Positions 43,312 to 50,918 of a stretch of DNA of 64,000 nucleotides are shown piece by piece (position 1 is the first letter of the stretch; each line of letters begins with the position of its first letter). Where the stretch lies: contig JBARUK010000098.1 in the NCBI GenBank assembly GCA_049645705.1, forward strand, positions 1 through 64,000, read 5' to 3'. The notes below the pieces were generated by a model. That model searched no databases. It saw only the letters and a program-made list of their open reading frames with translations, and was not told the DNA's origin. Origin of the DNA: JBGNFV01 sp049645705. Lineage in GTDB: Bacteria > Bacteroidota > Bacteroidia > Cytophagales > Cyclobacteriaceae. The position numbers and the translations under genes were made by a program.

Positions 43312-44091
43312 ATGAATGTAATCAGTCTCGAACTATACAAAATAAGCCGCTCCAAAGGCTTTTATATTACCCTCGGTATATTCTTTCTGCTGCAAATAGT
43401 GGCCCTGCTGGACTTTGCAGATGGCTTCTTGTCTTCCATACAGGTAGACGGCCAGCAGCTACCTCTTATGCAGGTGGTACAGTTTCCCAAAATATGGGAG
43501 TACTTCGGCTATTTTGGCCGGTATTTTAATATCCTGCTGGCCCTGCTGGTGATAAGCCAGGTAGCGCAGGAGTACCAGTACAAGACATTGCGCCAGCACC
43601 TGATAGAAGGCATGAGCAGGCTGCAGTTTATAGGCTCTAAGATGGTGACGGTGACCCTGCTGTCTCTTGCTTCCACCCTACTGCTCTTTGTGATTATCCT
43701 CATAGCAGGATTTAAAAACACGGAGGGCGCGGACTTCAGTACAGCCATGGATGGGGCCGCCATTATGCCAGTTTTTTTCCTGCAAACCTTTACCTACCTA
43801 AGCATGGCCATGTTTATGGCCATACTGGTCAGGAAGTCCTACCTGGGCCTTATCCTGTTCCTGCTCTACGGGGTTATCGCCGAACCGATCATAGCGTACT
43901 ACCTGCCGGACCCTCTGGGTGATTTTCTACCCATACAGGCTATAGGTGACATAATTTACAACCCGGTAAAGGAGGTGTTCGGACAGGCGGCCGAGTCACC
44001 AATAGATTATACCGCAGCGGTAGTGACAGGTGTTTACGCCGTATTATTTATTTTCGGGTCTTTAGCCCTGTTATATAAGCGCGATGTCTGA
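43312..44091 (+). CDS. ABC-2 type permease
   Basis: The ATG at 43312 (MNVISLELYKISRSKGFYIT) follows the ATPase stop by 7 nt; a start 13 codons earlier in the open frame is less likely. 259 residues with six membrane helices; the early helix FYITLGIFFLLQIVALLDF is followed by VISQVAQEYQYKTLRQHLIE, a typical ABC-2 loop. The last 8 nt overlap the phosphopantetheinyl transferase gene. The substrate is unknown. Confidence 0.9.
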   Translation: MNVISLELYKISRSKGFYITLGIFFLLQIVALLDFADGFLSSIQVDGQQLPLMQVVQFPKIWEYFGYFGRYFNILLALLVISQVAQEYQYKTLRQHLIEGMSRLQFIGSKMVTVTLLSLASTLLLFVIILIAGFKNTEGADFSTAMDGAAIMPVFFLQTFTYLSMAMFMAILVRKSYLGLILFLLYGVIAEPIIAYYLPDPLGDFLPIQAIGDIIYNPVKEVFGQAAESPIDYTAAVVTGVYAVLFIFGSLALLYKRDV

Positions 44092-44749
44092 GAACTCTTC
44101 TGAAAATATTTCCGTCCACTATGCCGATAATATTCATCGCTGGCCGGAAGGTGTTTATGAAAACTACCTGGCCATACTACCTGTGGAAATGCAGGACCGC
44201 ATCCGCAGGTTCCATCGCTGGCAGGATGCCCAGGCCAGCCTGCTCGGTAAGCTGCTACTGCTGGAAGCATGGAAGCCGTACGGACTGGGAAAGGAGGACC
44301 TTGGCAGGCTGCTGTACACCGAATACCAGCGGCCTTACCTTCCCGATCACCATGACTTCAACATCACCCACTCAGGGACTATGGTGGCCTGCGCTATCAA
44401 CCCTTTGGGACGAGTAGGAATAGACATTGAGTTCTACAGCGACATAGACCTGAACGATTTTAAGAACCTTTGGACAGAAACTGAGTACCGGGACATCTTC
44501 GATCCGGCCAGCCCCATCTCTACATTTTTTCACTACTGGGCCAGAAAAGAAGCTGTGATAAAGGCCGACGGAAAAGGTCTTAGCATTCCGCTAAAGGACA
44601 TAGAGATCACCGGCCAAGAAGGCATGGTATATAACCGGGAAAAATTTCATCTCTATAACCTGGAGCTTACCGTGGAGGCAGCCAGCTGGATAGCCACTGA
44701 TAGCCCATTCATATTGGCACCGAACACCCATAGGCATATATATAACTGA
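44084..44749 (+). CDS. 4'-phosphopantetheinyl transferase (Sfp type)
   Basis: A 221-residue enzyme that moves 4'-phosphopantetheine from CoA to carrier proteins. The family triad is present: HSGTMVACAI, then RVGIDIEFYSD (GxDxE metal motif near 113-117) and FHYWARKEAVIKADGKGL (WxxKEAxxKxxGxG). It belongs to the Sfp-like long form. It overlaps the ABC permease by 8 nt, so the transferase and exporter are translated together. The carrier protein substrate is not nearby. Confidence 0.92.
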   Translation: MSENSSENISVHYADNIHRWPEGVYENYLAILPVEMQDRIRRFHRWQDAQASLLGKLLLLEAWKPYGLGKEDLGRLLYTEYQRPYLPDHHDFNITHSGTMVACAINPLGRVGIDIEFYSDIDLNDFKNLWTETEYRDIFDPASPISTFFHYWARKEAVIKADGKGLSIPLKDIEITGQEGMVYNREKFHLYNLELTVEAASWIATDSPFILAPNTHRHIYN

Positions 44750-44816
44750 CTACAAGCAGGTAAGGCAAATCGAACAAGTGATATCAGAAAAAAATATCAC
44801 TTTTTTCTGACCGTAG

Positions 44817-44847
44817 TTTGTGGTTTTCAAACTTTTGCCTACCTTTG
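44817..44847 (+). promoter_or_regulatory. Perfect Bacteroidota promoter TTTG-N19-TACCTTTG
   Basis: TTTG at 44817-44820, 19 nt, then TACCTTTG at 44840-44847. It matches the known Bacteroidota primary-sigma consensus exactly. The expected transcription start is about 44854. Confidence 0.85.
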
Positions 44848-44853
44848 AAGAAC

Positions 44854-44904
44854 ATAGCTGGTTGAAAAGGGTCTCGCGCAGAAATGCCGGGGCCCCTTTT
44901 TTTT
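44854..44904 (+). ncRNA. Candidate 51-nt small RNA with GAAA-capped hairpin
   Basis: From the predicted start the RNA is 11 nt of single strand, then a 36-nt hairpin. The hairpin (44865-44900) has 16 positions, 13 paired, with A4G3 pairing C3T4 at the base and GCA-GAAA-TGC at the top. A run of eight T follows. It contains no ORF. Promoter, hairpin and T-run without a gene point to a small RNA. The next gene starts at 45027, over 120 nt later; it has its own TATTTAGC box at 44985, so this need not be its leader. The preceding 44750-44816 holds only an inverted repeat TCAGAAAAAA/TTTTTTCTGA after the transferase gene. Confidence 0.6.
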
Positions 44905-45026
44905 GCCCTTCGTAGCGCGTTCTTTTCTGAACCTTTTCTTAGGCTTATCTATTTCAATTATTAGCCAGCAATACATTACTTCTTTATTTAGCTACGGCTG
45001 CCACTTTCTAAATATGGCCAACCAGG

Positions 45027-45542
45027 ATGAATAAGATTAAACCACTGGACCCGGTTCCTTCTACTGTCATAAAATTGCTGGGCGGGCAGGACATGGATCT
45101 GTCGGGGCCTTCCGATAAAAAATTTAGGATCATTTTCTTTTACCGGGGTTATCACTGTCCGGTCTGCAGGCTCTACCTTCATGATATACAGGTAAAGCTA
45201 AAAGACTTTAAGGACCTGGATACGGAGGTATTTGCTGTAAGCTGTGACAATGCAGAGAGGGCTGGTATGGCCCGCGACGAATGGCATATACCTGACGTGC
45301 CTGTAGGCTATGCCATGTCTATAGAAGAAGCGCGAAACTGGGGCCTGTATGTCTCTGAAGGGCGCAGTAACCTGGAGCCTGAGCAGTTTAGTGAGCCGGG
45401 AATATTCATACTGCAGCCAGATGGAAAACTGTATGCATCTGTGGTACAGACCATGCCCTTTTCCCGACCGAGTATAAATCAATTGATCAAAGATCTCGAC
45501 TACATTATACAGAATAACTATCCGCCACGGGGTACACATTAA
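45027..45542 (+). CDS. Peroxiredoxin-like (AhpC/TSA) protein
   Basis: A 171-residue protein of the AhpC/TSA-redoxin fold. The peroxidatic site is FYRGYHCPVCRLYLHDIQ, with the CPVC pair near 45-48 instead of the usual PxxxTxxC. This type is common in Bacteroidota as a peroxiredoxin-like protein. Later elements (EVFAVSCDNAERA, then GIFILQPDGKLYASVVQTMP) complete the thioredoxin fold. The substrate is not known; a role in peroxide removal is an inference from the fold. A 30-nt gap separates it from the sensor kinase, so they may be co-expressed. Confidence 0.86.
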   Translation: MNKIKPLDPVPSTVIKLLGGQDMDLSGPSDKKFRIIFFYRGYHCPVCRLYLHDIQVKLKDFKDLDTEVFAVSCDNAERAGMARDEWHIPDVPVGYAMSIEEARNWGLYVSEGRSNLEPEQFSEPGIFILQPDGKLYASVVQTMPFSRPSINQLIKDLDYIIQNNYPPRGTH

Positions 45543-45572
45543 AATACTTTTTTGTAAAGACTTTTTAACCTG

Positions 45573-46622
45573 ATGAGTTTACCAACTTTTAATAGACAGC
45601 AAAGCGAAGGAAGGGAAATTGATTTTACCTTCTTTACCTGGGATACTAAAGAGAAGATAGTGACAAGCAGCGGCAGCCCGGGCATAATCCCTCCTGGAGT
45701 CTCTAAGGATAATATAGAGCCCCACTATGCTATCATACTGGACAAGGTAGAGAGCTCCCTGGAAAACGGACAGCTTTATCAGAGCTTCGAGTTCTGCCTG
45801 GACAGGGATACGCAATACTGGGTAAAGGTGCAGTCTTGCCCTGTAGATATTTCCGGCTCTTCTGCCACCAGCGTGATGGTAAACATCACCGACATTACCG
45901 GGCAGATAAAACAGAAGGAAGATAGCAGAACCAAATACAACGAGATACTAAGCCTGTGCAAAATGATCATCCATGATGTAAAGAATCCGCTGATGACCAT
46001 ACTGAACGTGGGCAGGTTGCTGAACCTGGAGTCTGACACAGGCAATACAGATGGCTGTAAGTCTTATACAGAACTTATAAACCAGGTCACTAAAAAGTCG
46101 CTGAAGATGGCTGACAAGACCGCGGAACTTCTCACATATATATCTGATAAGAGTACAGAAGATCATGCCCCTGTGAACCTGGCTGAGGAGCTGTACGTGT
46201 TTGTGGCCGAAGCCAAAGGTAAGTATCCAGACCGCCGTATAGAGCTGAATATAGCCGATGATACGCTCACTAAGGAAGTCGTGACCGATCGCAGCTATAT
46301 AAGGGCTATACTGGATGAACTGCTCAGCAACTCGCTGAAATACTCCGAACCCCAGGACCCTGTAACTTTCAAACTGAATTTGGAAAGTAACAAGATAGTC
46401 CTGGTATGTATGGACAAGGGCATCGGCATACCCTCTCTGCAGGCCTCCACGCTCCTGCAAAAGCTACCTACTACCAGCAGGCCCGGCCTGAAAGATGAGA
46501 AAGGCCATGGACTGGGGCTGCCTATCATCAAGAAACTGGTAGACAACCTGAATGGCACCATGCATCTGGCCAGCGAAGAGGATGAGGGCACGACTGTTAC
46601 CATCAGGATCCCGGTCAAATAA
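45573..46622 (+). CDS. Soluble PAS-type sensor histidine kinase
   Basis: A 349-residue cytoplasmic kinase with no membrane segment. Residues about 1-115 form a PAS-like sensor (YWVKVQSCPVDISGSSATSV, then NITDITGQIKQKED). Next comes the phosphoacceptor box MIIHDVKNPLMTILN, followed by the ATPase motifs N (ELLSNSLKYSE), G1 (DKGIGIPS), G2 (GHGLGLPIIKKL) and the GTTVTIRIP end. It lies 85 nt upstream of ku and 30 nt downstream of the peroxiredoxin-like gene. No response regulator is adjacent. Confidence 0.9.
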   Translation: MSLPTFNRQQSEGREIDFTFFTWDTKEKIVTSSGSPGIIPPGVSKDNIEPHYAIILDKVESSLENGQLYQSFEFCLDRDTQYWVKVQSCPVDISGSSATSVMVNITDITGQIKQKEDSRTKYNEILSLCKMIIHDVKNPLMTILNVGRLLNLESDTGNTDGCKSYTELINQVTKKSLKMADKTAELLTYISDKSTEDHAPVNLAEELYVFVAEAKGKYPDRRIELNIADDTLTKEVVTDRSYIRAILDELLSNSLKYSEPQDPVTFKLNLESNKIVLVCMDKGIGIPSLQASTLLQKLPTTSRPGLKDEKGHGLGLPIIKKLVDNLNGTMHLASEEDEGTTVTIRIPVK

Positions 46623-46706
46623 ATCTTCTTTTAACTCTCAGCCCTTATGCTGGTTATATAGTGTCCCGGGGTGCCGGGACCATGATTTTATAACAAACTG
46701 CAGAAT

Positions 46707-47477
46707 ATGAGGGCTATTTGGAAAGGGGCTATAGGCTTTGGGCTGGTAAACATCCCGATAAAACTATACAGCGCCACTGAGAGCAGACGGCTGGACCTGG
46801 ACATGCTGGACAAGGCTGACCAGCAGCGTATCAGGTATAAGCGCGTAAACGAAAAAACAGGCAAAGAGGTAGACTGGAACGATATAGTAAAAGGCTACAT
46901 GCTCGATGACGACTACGTGATACTGGAAGACGAGGATTTTGACAAAGCCGCCGCCAAAAAGTCTAAGATCATAGAGATCAACGAGTTCATAGACGAGAGC
47001 GAGATAGACGGTATCCTGTATAAGAACCCCTACTTCCTGGAGCCGGAAAAAAGCGGACAGAAAGCCTACGCCCTGCTGCGCGAAGCCCTCTCTAAAACCA
47101 ATAAGATCGGTATAGCCACCTTTGTACTGCGTAACCGGGAAGACCTGGCCGTAATAAGGCCGGTAGGTAATATCATGTACCTGCAGAAGATCCGCTTTGC
47201 CGAAGAGGTACGCAGCCCGGAGGAACTGAACATAGAGGATAAGACTGACCTGAAGAAAAAAGAGGTGGACATGGCGGTACAGCTTATAGAAACCTACAGT
47301 ACCGAGTTTAAACTGGATGACTACAAGGACACCTATACCGATGCGCTGCTGCAGGTGATAGAGGCCAAGTCTAAAGGTAAAAAGCCAAAGGTGAAAAAGC
47401 TGGAGGTAGCCCCTACCGAAGCGCAGGACCTGATGGCTCAGCTAAAAGCCAGTCTGCAAAAGAAAAAAGCCTCCTGA
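46707..47477 (+). CDS. ku: Non-homologous end-joining protein Ku
   Basis: A 256-residue bacterial Ku, which forms a homodimeric ring on broken DNA ends and recruits LigD. The N-terminus MRAIWKGAIGFGLVNIPIKL is diagnostic. LEPEKSGQKAYALLREAL is the conserved bridge, and the C-terminus has the expected basic Lys tail (KGKKPKVKK .. KKKAS). Length is usual (250-300). The stop is 1 nt before ligD, so both are one operon. Confidence 0.97.
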   Translation: MRAIWKGAIGFGLVNIPIKLYSATESRRLDLDMLDKADQQRIRYKRVNEKTGKEVDWNDIVKGYMLDDDYVILEDEDFDKAAAKKSKIIEINEFIDESEIDGILYKNPYFLEPEKSGQKAYALLREALSKTNKIGIATFVLRNREDLAVIRPVGNIMYLQKIRFAEEVRSPEELNIEDKTDLKKKEVDMAVQLIETYSTEFKLDDYKDTYTDALLQVIEAKSKGKKPKVKKLEVAPTEAQDLMAQLKASLQKKKAS

Positions 47478-47478
47478 T

Positions 47479-50007
47479 ATGGCGGAAAAGGATCTGCTGG
47501 CAAAATACCGCACCAAGAGGGACTTTTCTAAAACTCCCGAACCGGCCGGACAGATCAAAAAGAACGCTACCGGCGAAAACCGCTTTACCATACAGCGACA
47601 CCAGGCCAGCAGGCTGCACTATGACCTGCGGCTGGAGCTGGAAGGCGTATTGAAAAGCTGGGCCATACCCAAAGGCCCCAGTATGGACCCAACAGACAAG
47701 CGGCTGGCCGTGCAGACGGAAGACCACCCTATGCAGTACCTGCACTTCGAGGGTGAGATACCGGACGGGCAGTATGGCGCCGGTATCATGCACATCTGGG
47801 ACACCGGCGTATACCACGCAAGCAATGCAGCCGACGAGACTGACGACAAAGCACTCATTAAGGCCTATACTAAGGGAGACCTCAAACTCACCTTTGAGGG
47901 GAGCAAGATCAAAGGCACCTTTGCCCTGGTGCGTACCGGCCGGGAAGACAACCACTGGCTGCTGATCAAGAAAAAGGACAAATACGCATCTGAAGGCTCC
48001 TACGATAGCGAGGAACACCTGTCGCCCGCCATGGCCCTGCAGCAAAAGACTTCTAAGGCCCGCAAAAAAGGCAAAAGTGCCTCCGACAGCCTGCCGGTAG
48101 GCACAGATGACATGCCCCATATGGTAAAGCCGATGCTGGCCTCACTGCACGACAGGGTCTTTGACGATGAGGGCTGGCTGTATGAGATAAAGTGGGACGG
48201 CTACCGCGCTATAGCCGAAACCGGCGAAAAAGGTGTAAAGCTCTACAGCCGCAACGGCAACAGCTTTCTGAAAAAATACCCTCCCCTGACCGAAGCCCTG
48301 GAAGCTCTGCCTGCACCCCTGGTGGTAGATGGTGAAATAGTGGTGCTGAATGAGCAGGGTGCATCTGACTTTCAGAAACTGCAGAATTACGACGATGCCC
48401 CCAGCCCAAACCTGTACTACTACCTCTTTGACATACTGTACTTCAACGGGTATGACCTCAGGAGCTTTGCCCTGAGCGAACGGAAGAAACTACTGGACCA
48501 ACTGGCGGCACTGCATGACCGTATCCGTGTAAGCGATCATATTAAGGAGCACGGCACTACCCTGCTGGAAGAGGCCGATAAAAAAGGGCTGGAAGGCATC
48601 ATAGCCAAAAAAGCAGACAGCCCCTACCGCACGGGCGTACGCTCTAAAGAATGGCTCAAGATCAAACTTGTGCGGCAGATGGATGCGCTCATAGTAGGCT
48701 ATACCGACCCCTCAGGCAGCCGCAAGCACTTTGGTAGCCTGCTCCTGGCCGCCTATAACAGGCAGGATGGCCTGCAATACATAGGCCGGGTAGGCACTGG
48801 CTTCGATGACGAGGCCCTCAGATCACTGAAGAAACAACTGGACCGGCTCTCCAGGAAGACAAGCCCCCTGGACAAGGTGCCTTCCTCGGCACGGAAGGCC
48901 CATTGGGTCACGCCAAAGCTGATAGCTGAGGTAAGCTACAGTGAGCGCACCTCAGAAGGCTCGCTTAGGCACCCGGTATACAAGGGACTGCGAACTGATA
49001 AGGCTCCGGAGGACGTCCTGGTTGAGACGCCATCTGCCACCAGCCCCGTCCAGGCCGCCGCGCCCGTGTCAGGCCTTGCTGACCGGCTTACGGGCAAAAA
49101 GCAACTGAACGAGGACATAGAGGGCAAAAAGATCAAACTCACCAACCTGCAGAAGGTATACTGGCCGGGAGACGACCCGGTAACCAAGGGCCGCTTGCTA
49201 GCCTATTACGCGCAGGTAGCTCCCTACCTGCTGCCCCATATAACAGACCGGCCGCAGAGCCTCAACCGCTACCCGGACGGCATCGATGGCAAGAACTTTT
49301 ACCACAAGGATGCGGGCGACCTGGCCCCGGACTGGATGAAAACGCACGGCGTAGAGTCCGAATCTGCCAATAAGGAAGTGTGCTACCTGACCATATCCGA
49401 CCTGGCCGGGCTCCTGTTTACCATAAACCTGGGGTGCATAGCCCTGAATCCCTGGCTCTCCCGGGCCGATACGGAGGACTACCCTGACTACTGCGTCATA
49501 GACCTGGACCCTTCGGACAAGAACACCTTTGACGAAGTGATAGAAGTAGCACAGGCCGTACATACGGTTCTGCAGAAAGGTGAGATCCCCTCCTACCCGA
49601 AAACGTCCGGCAGTACCGGTATACACATCCTCATTCCGCTTGGCGGGGAATACAGCTACGAACAGTCGCGCCATTTTGCCCATATTATCAGCATAATGGT
49701 GAATCACATGCTGCCAGACCTGACCAGCCTGGAGCGTAGCCCCTCTAAGCGTCGCGGAAAGATCTACCTGGACTATATGCAGAATAAAAAAGGAGCTACG
49801 CTGGCCTGCGTCTACTCTGCCAGGCCAAAACCGGGAGCGCCCGTATCGGCACCTCTCTACTGGAAGGAAGTGAAAGAAGGACTGAAAATAACCGACTACA
49901 CCATCTTTACCATGCCTGAGCGGCTGGAAAAGGAGGGCGACCTGCTGAAACCAGTGCTAAAGCAGCAACTGGATATGGCCGCTGCACTGGACCGGCTTTC
50001 CGGATAG
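47479..50007 (+). CDS. ligD: DNA ligase D (phosphoesterase-ligase-polymerase)
   Basis: An 842-residue NHEJ enzyme. Residues about 1-180 are the 3'-phosphoesterase (ASRLHYDLRLELEGVLKSWA; DGQYGAG). About 210-510 form the ATP-dependent ligase with the adenylated Lys238 in EIKWDGYRAI and IDGEIVVLNEQG-like strands. About 550-842 are the primase-polymerase (VYWPGDDPVTKGRLLAYYAQ, with YPKTSGSTGIHILIPL). This order is the one usual in Bacteroidota and some other bacteria. It has all three domains, so the pair with Ku can restore broken ends alone. Confidence 0.97.
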   Translation: MAEKDLLAKYRTKRDFSKTPEPAGQIKKNATGENRFTIQRHQASRLHYDLRLELEGVLKSWAIPKGPSMDPTDKRLAVQTEDHPMQYLHFEGEIPDGQYGAGIMHIWDTGVYHASNAADETDDKALIKAYTKGDLKLTFEGSKIKGTFALVRTGREDNHWLLIKKKDKYASEGSYDSEEHLSPAMALQQKTSKARKKGKSASDSLPVGTDDMPHMVKPMLASLHDRVFDDEGWLYEIKWDGYRAIAETGEKGVKLYSRNGNSFLKKYPPLTEALEALPAPLVVDGEIVVLNEQGASDFQKLQNYDDAPSPNLYYYLFDILYFNGYDLRSFALSERKKLLDQLAALHDRIRVSDHIKEHGTTLLEEADKKGLEGIIAKKADSPYRTGVRSKEWLKIKLVRQMDALIVGYTDPSGSRKHFGSLLLAAYNRQDGLQYIGRVGTGFDDEALRSLKKQLDRLSRKTSPLDKVPSSARKAHWVTPKLIAEVSYSERTSEGSLRHPVYKGLRTDKAPEDVLVETPSATSPVQAAAPVSGLADRLTGKKQLNEDIEGKKIKLTNLQKVYWPGDDPVTKGRLLAYYAQVAPYLLPHITDRPQSLNRYPDGIDGKNFYHKDAGDLAPDWMKTHGVESESANKEVCYLTISDLAGLLFTINLGCIALNPWLSRADTEDYPDYCVIDLDPSDKNTFDEVIEVAQAVHTVLQKGEIPSYPKTSGSTGIHILIPLGGEYSYEQSRHFAHIISIMVNHMLPDLTSLERSPSKRRGKIYLDYMQNKKGATLACVYSARPKPGAPVSAPLYWKEVKEGLKITDYTIFTMPERLEKEGDLLKPVLKQQLDMAAALDRLSG

Positions 50008-50497
50008 GATAGAAAAACGGGATACATGGGGCAATCGAAAATACCGTAAACTCCGGTAAATCAGGTAAGTTTTGAATAGGGATATCATATTTAACGGTAC
50101 ATGAACACTATAAGTACCGCCGTGAACGCAGCGTATATTTCGTCTTTTCAGTAAGTGCCCTGATGGGCTTTTACGTAAAAGCAGGCTGAAAATCACCTCT
50201 GTTCTGCCAGGTCCAAATGTACCCGGCCCTTATCATAAGAAAGGACAAACCCTGTAACCTTCCGGCTGGTACCCGTATTTCCGGTGAAACGATCCGAGAC
50301 TGATCCTACCTTCCTCATTGTTTTTTTCCGTGATCTTACCTTTTAGCACGAAAAAATTTCCGCCAGCCAGGTAATCCGGTTTATTTGTCAAATCTCCCTA
50401 ATAAGACCGTGAAAAGACCTTTGGCACGGGTGTAAGGAGTATCATATTATTGACTTGCTGTTGCTTAGCCTTTATAGTTCTTTTGTTTTCGGCACAG
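50008..50497. other. Intergenic stretch downstream of ligD
   Basis: About 490 bp before the next promoter. The best open frame, minus 50233-50391, encodes about 52 residues (TTG start only). It is unrelated to anything I recognise and is directly bounded by a TAG, so it may be a pseudogene fragment or chance. Otherwise nothing is visible. The ligD terminator is not obvious. Confidence 0.5.
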
Positions 50498-50527
50498 TTT
50501 TAGCATGTAGCCATAATAGTATGTTTG
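50498..50527 (+). promoter_or_regulatory. Promoter of the 86-aa gene (TATGTTTG)
   Basis: TATGTTTG at 50520-50527 is a perfect TANNTTTG box, with TTTT about 18 nt upstream. The ATG is 17 nt downstream. Confidence 0.6.
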
Positions 50528-50543
50528 GATTTTCCTAAGAGCT

Positions 50544-50804
50544 ATGATTACTTACCTTACGTTTAACACCCTGTCTCTCGAAGAACGAGTCCAGTACTTG
50601 TGGAGGTATGGTACCTACTTGCACGCCAGGAAAAGCGGCGAAAACCGTGTCTGTCTCTACTGGATGGAAAACTTCTTTGTAGAAGCCTGGTTCAGGGACG
50701 GAAACTCTGATAAGGACAACATTCTGATTAAGCTGAAAACATTCAGTGACAGACAGAGCCTGTCTCCTTATCTGCGAACGATAAAGATCAAAGACCTTTA
50801 CTAA
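50544..50804 (+). CDS. Small conserved-looking protein upstream of the kinase/flavoprotein operon
   Basis: An 86-residue cytoplasmic protein: MITYLTFNTLSLEERVQYLW at the start, then CLYWMENFFVEAWFRDGNSD and ending LRTIKIKDLY. It has a mixed alpha/beta look, no signal or membrane segment, and two Cys-free halves except one Cys in RVCLYW. I recognise no family. It has its own perfect -7 box and terminator, so it is transcribed alone, just before the kinase operon. Confidence 0.75.
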   Translation: MITYLTFNTLSLEERVQYLWRYGTYLHARKSGENRVCLYWMENFFVEAWFRDGNSDKDNILIKLKTFSDRQSLSPYLRTIKIKDLY

Positions 50805-50831
50805 AAGGACTTATATACAGAACACACTAAC

Positions 50832-50872
50832 GGGGTGGTTTGCCATAGAGCAGGCCACCCCTTATTTTTTTT
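50832..50872 (+). terminator. Terminator of the 86-aa gene
   Basis: GGGGTGG(TTTGC) and GC(AGG)CCACCCC form a long stem, followed by TTATTTTTTTT. It lies in the leader of the following kinase gene. Confidence 0.88.
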
Positions 50873-50918
50873 ATTCGGGTTAATACCTAACTTAAAAAGA
50901 TCTATTGTATGGCGGCTC

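Noticed and set aside
50233..50391. 52-codon minus-strand ORF downstream of ligD
   Set aside because: Only a TTG start directly after a TAG, no promoter, no family; possible pseudogene fragment.
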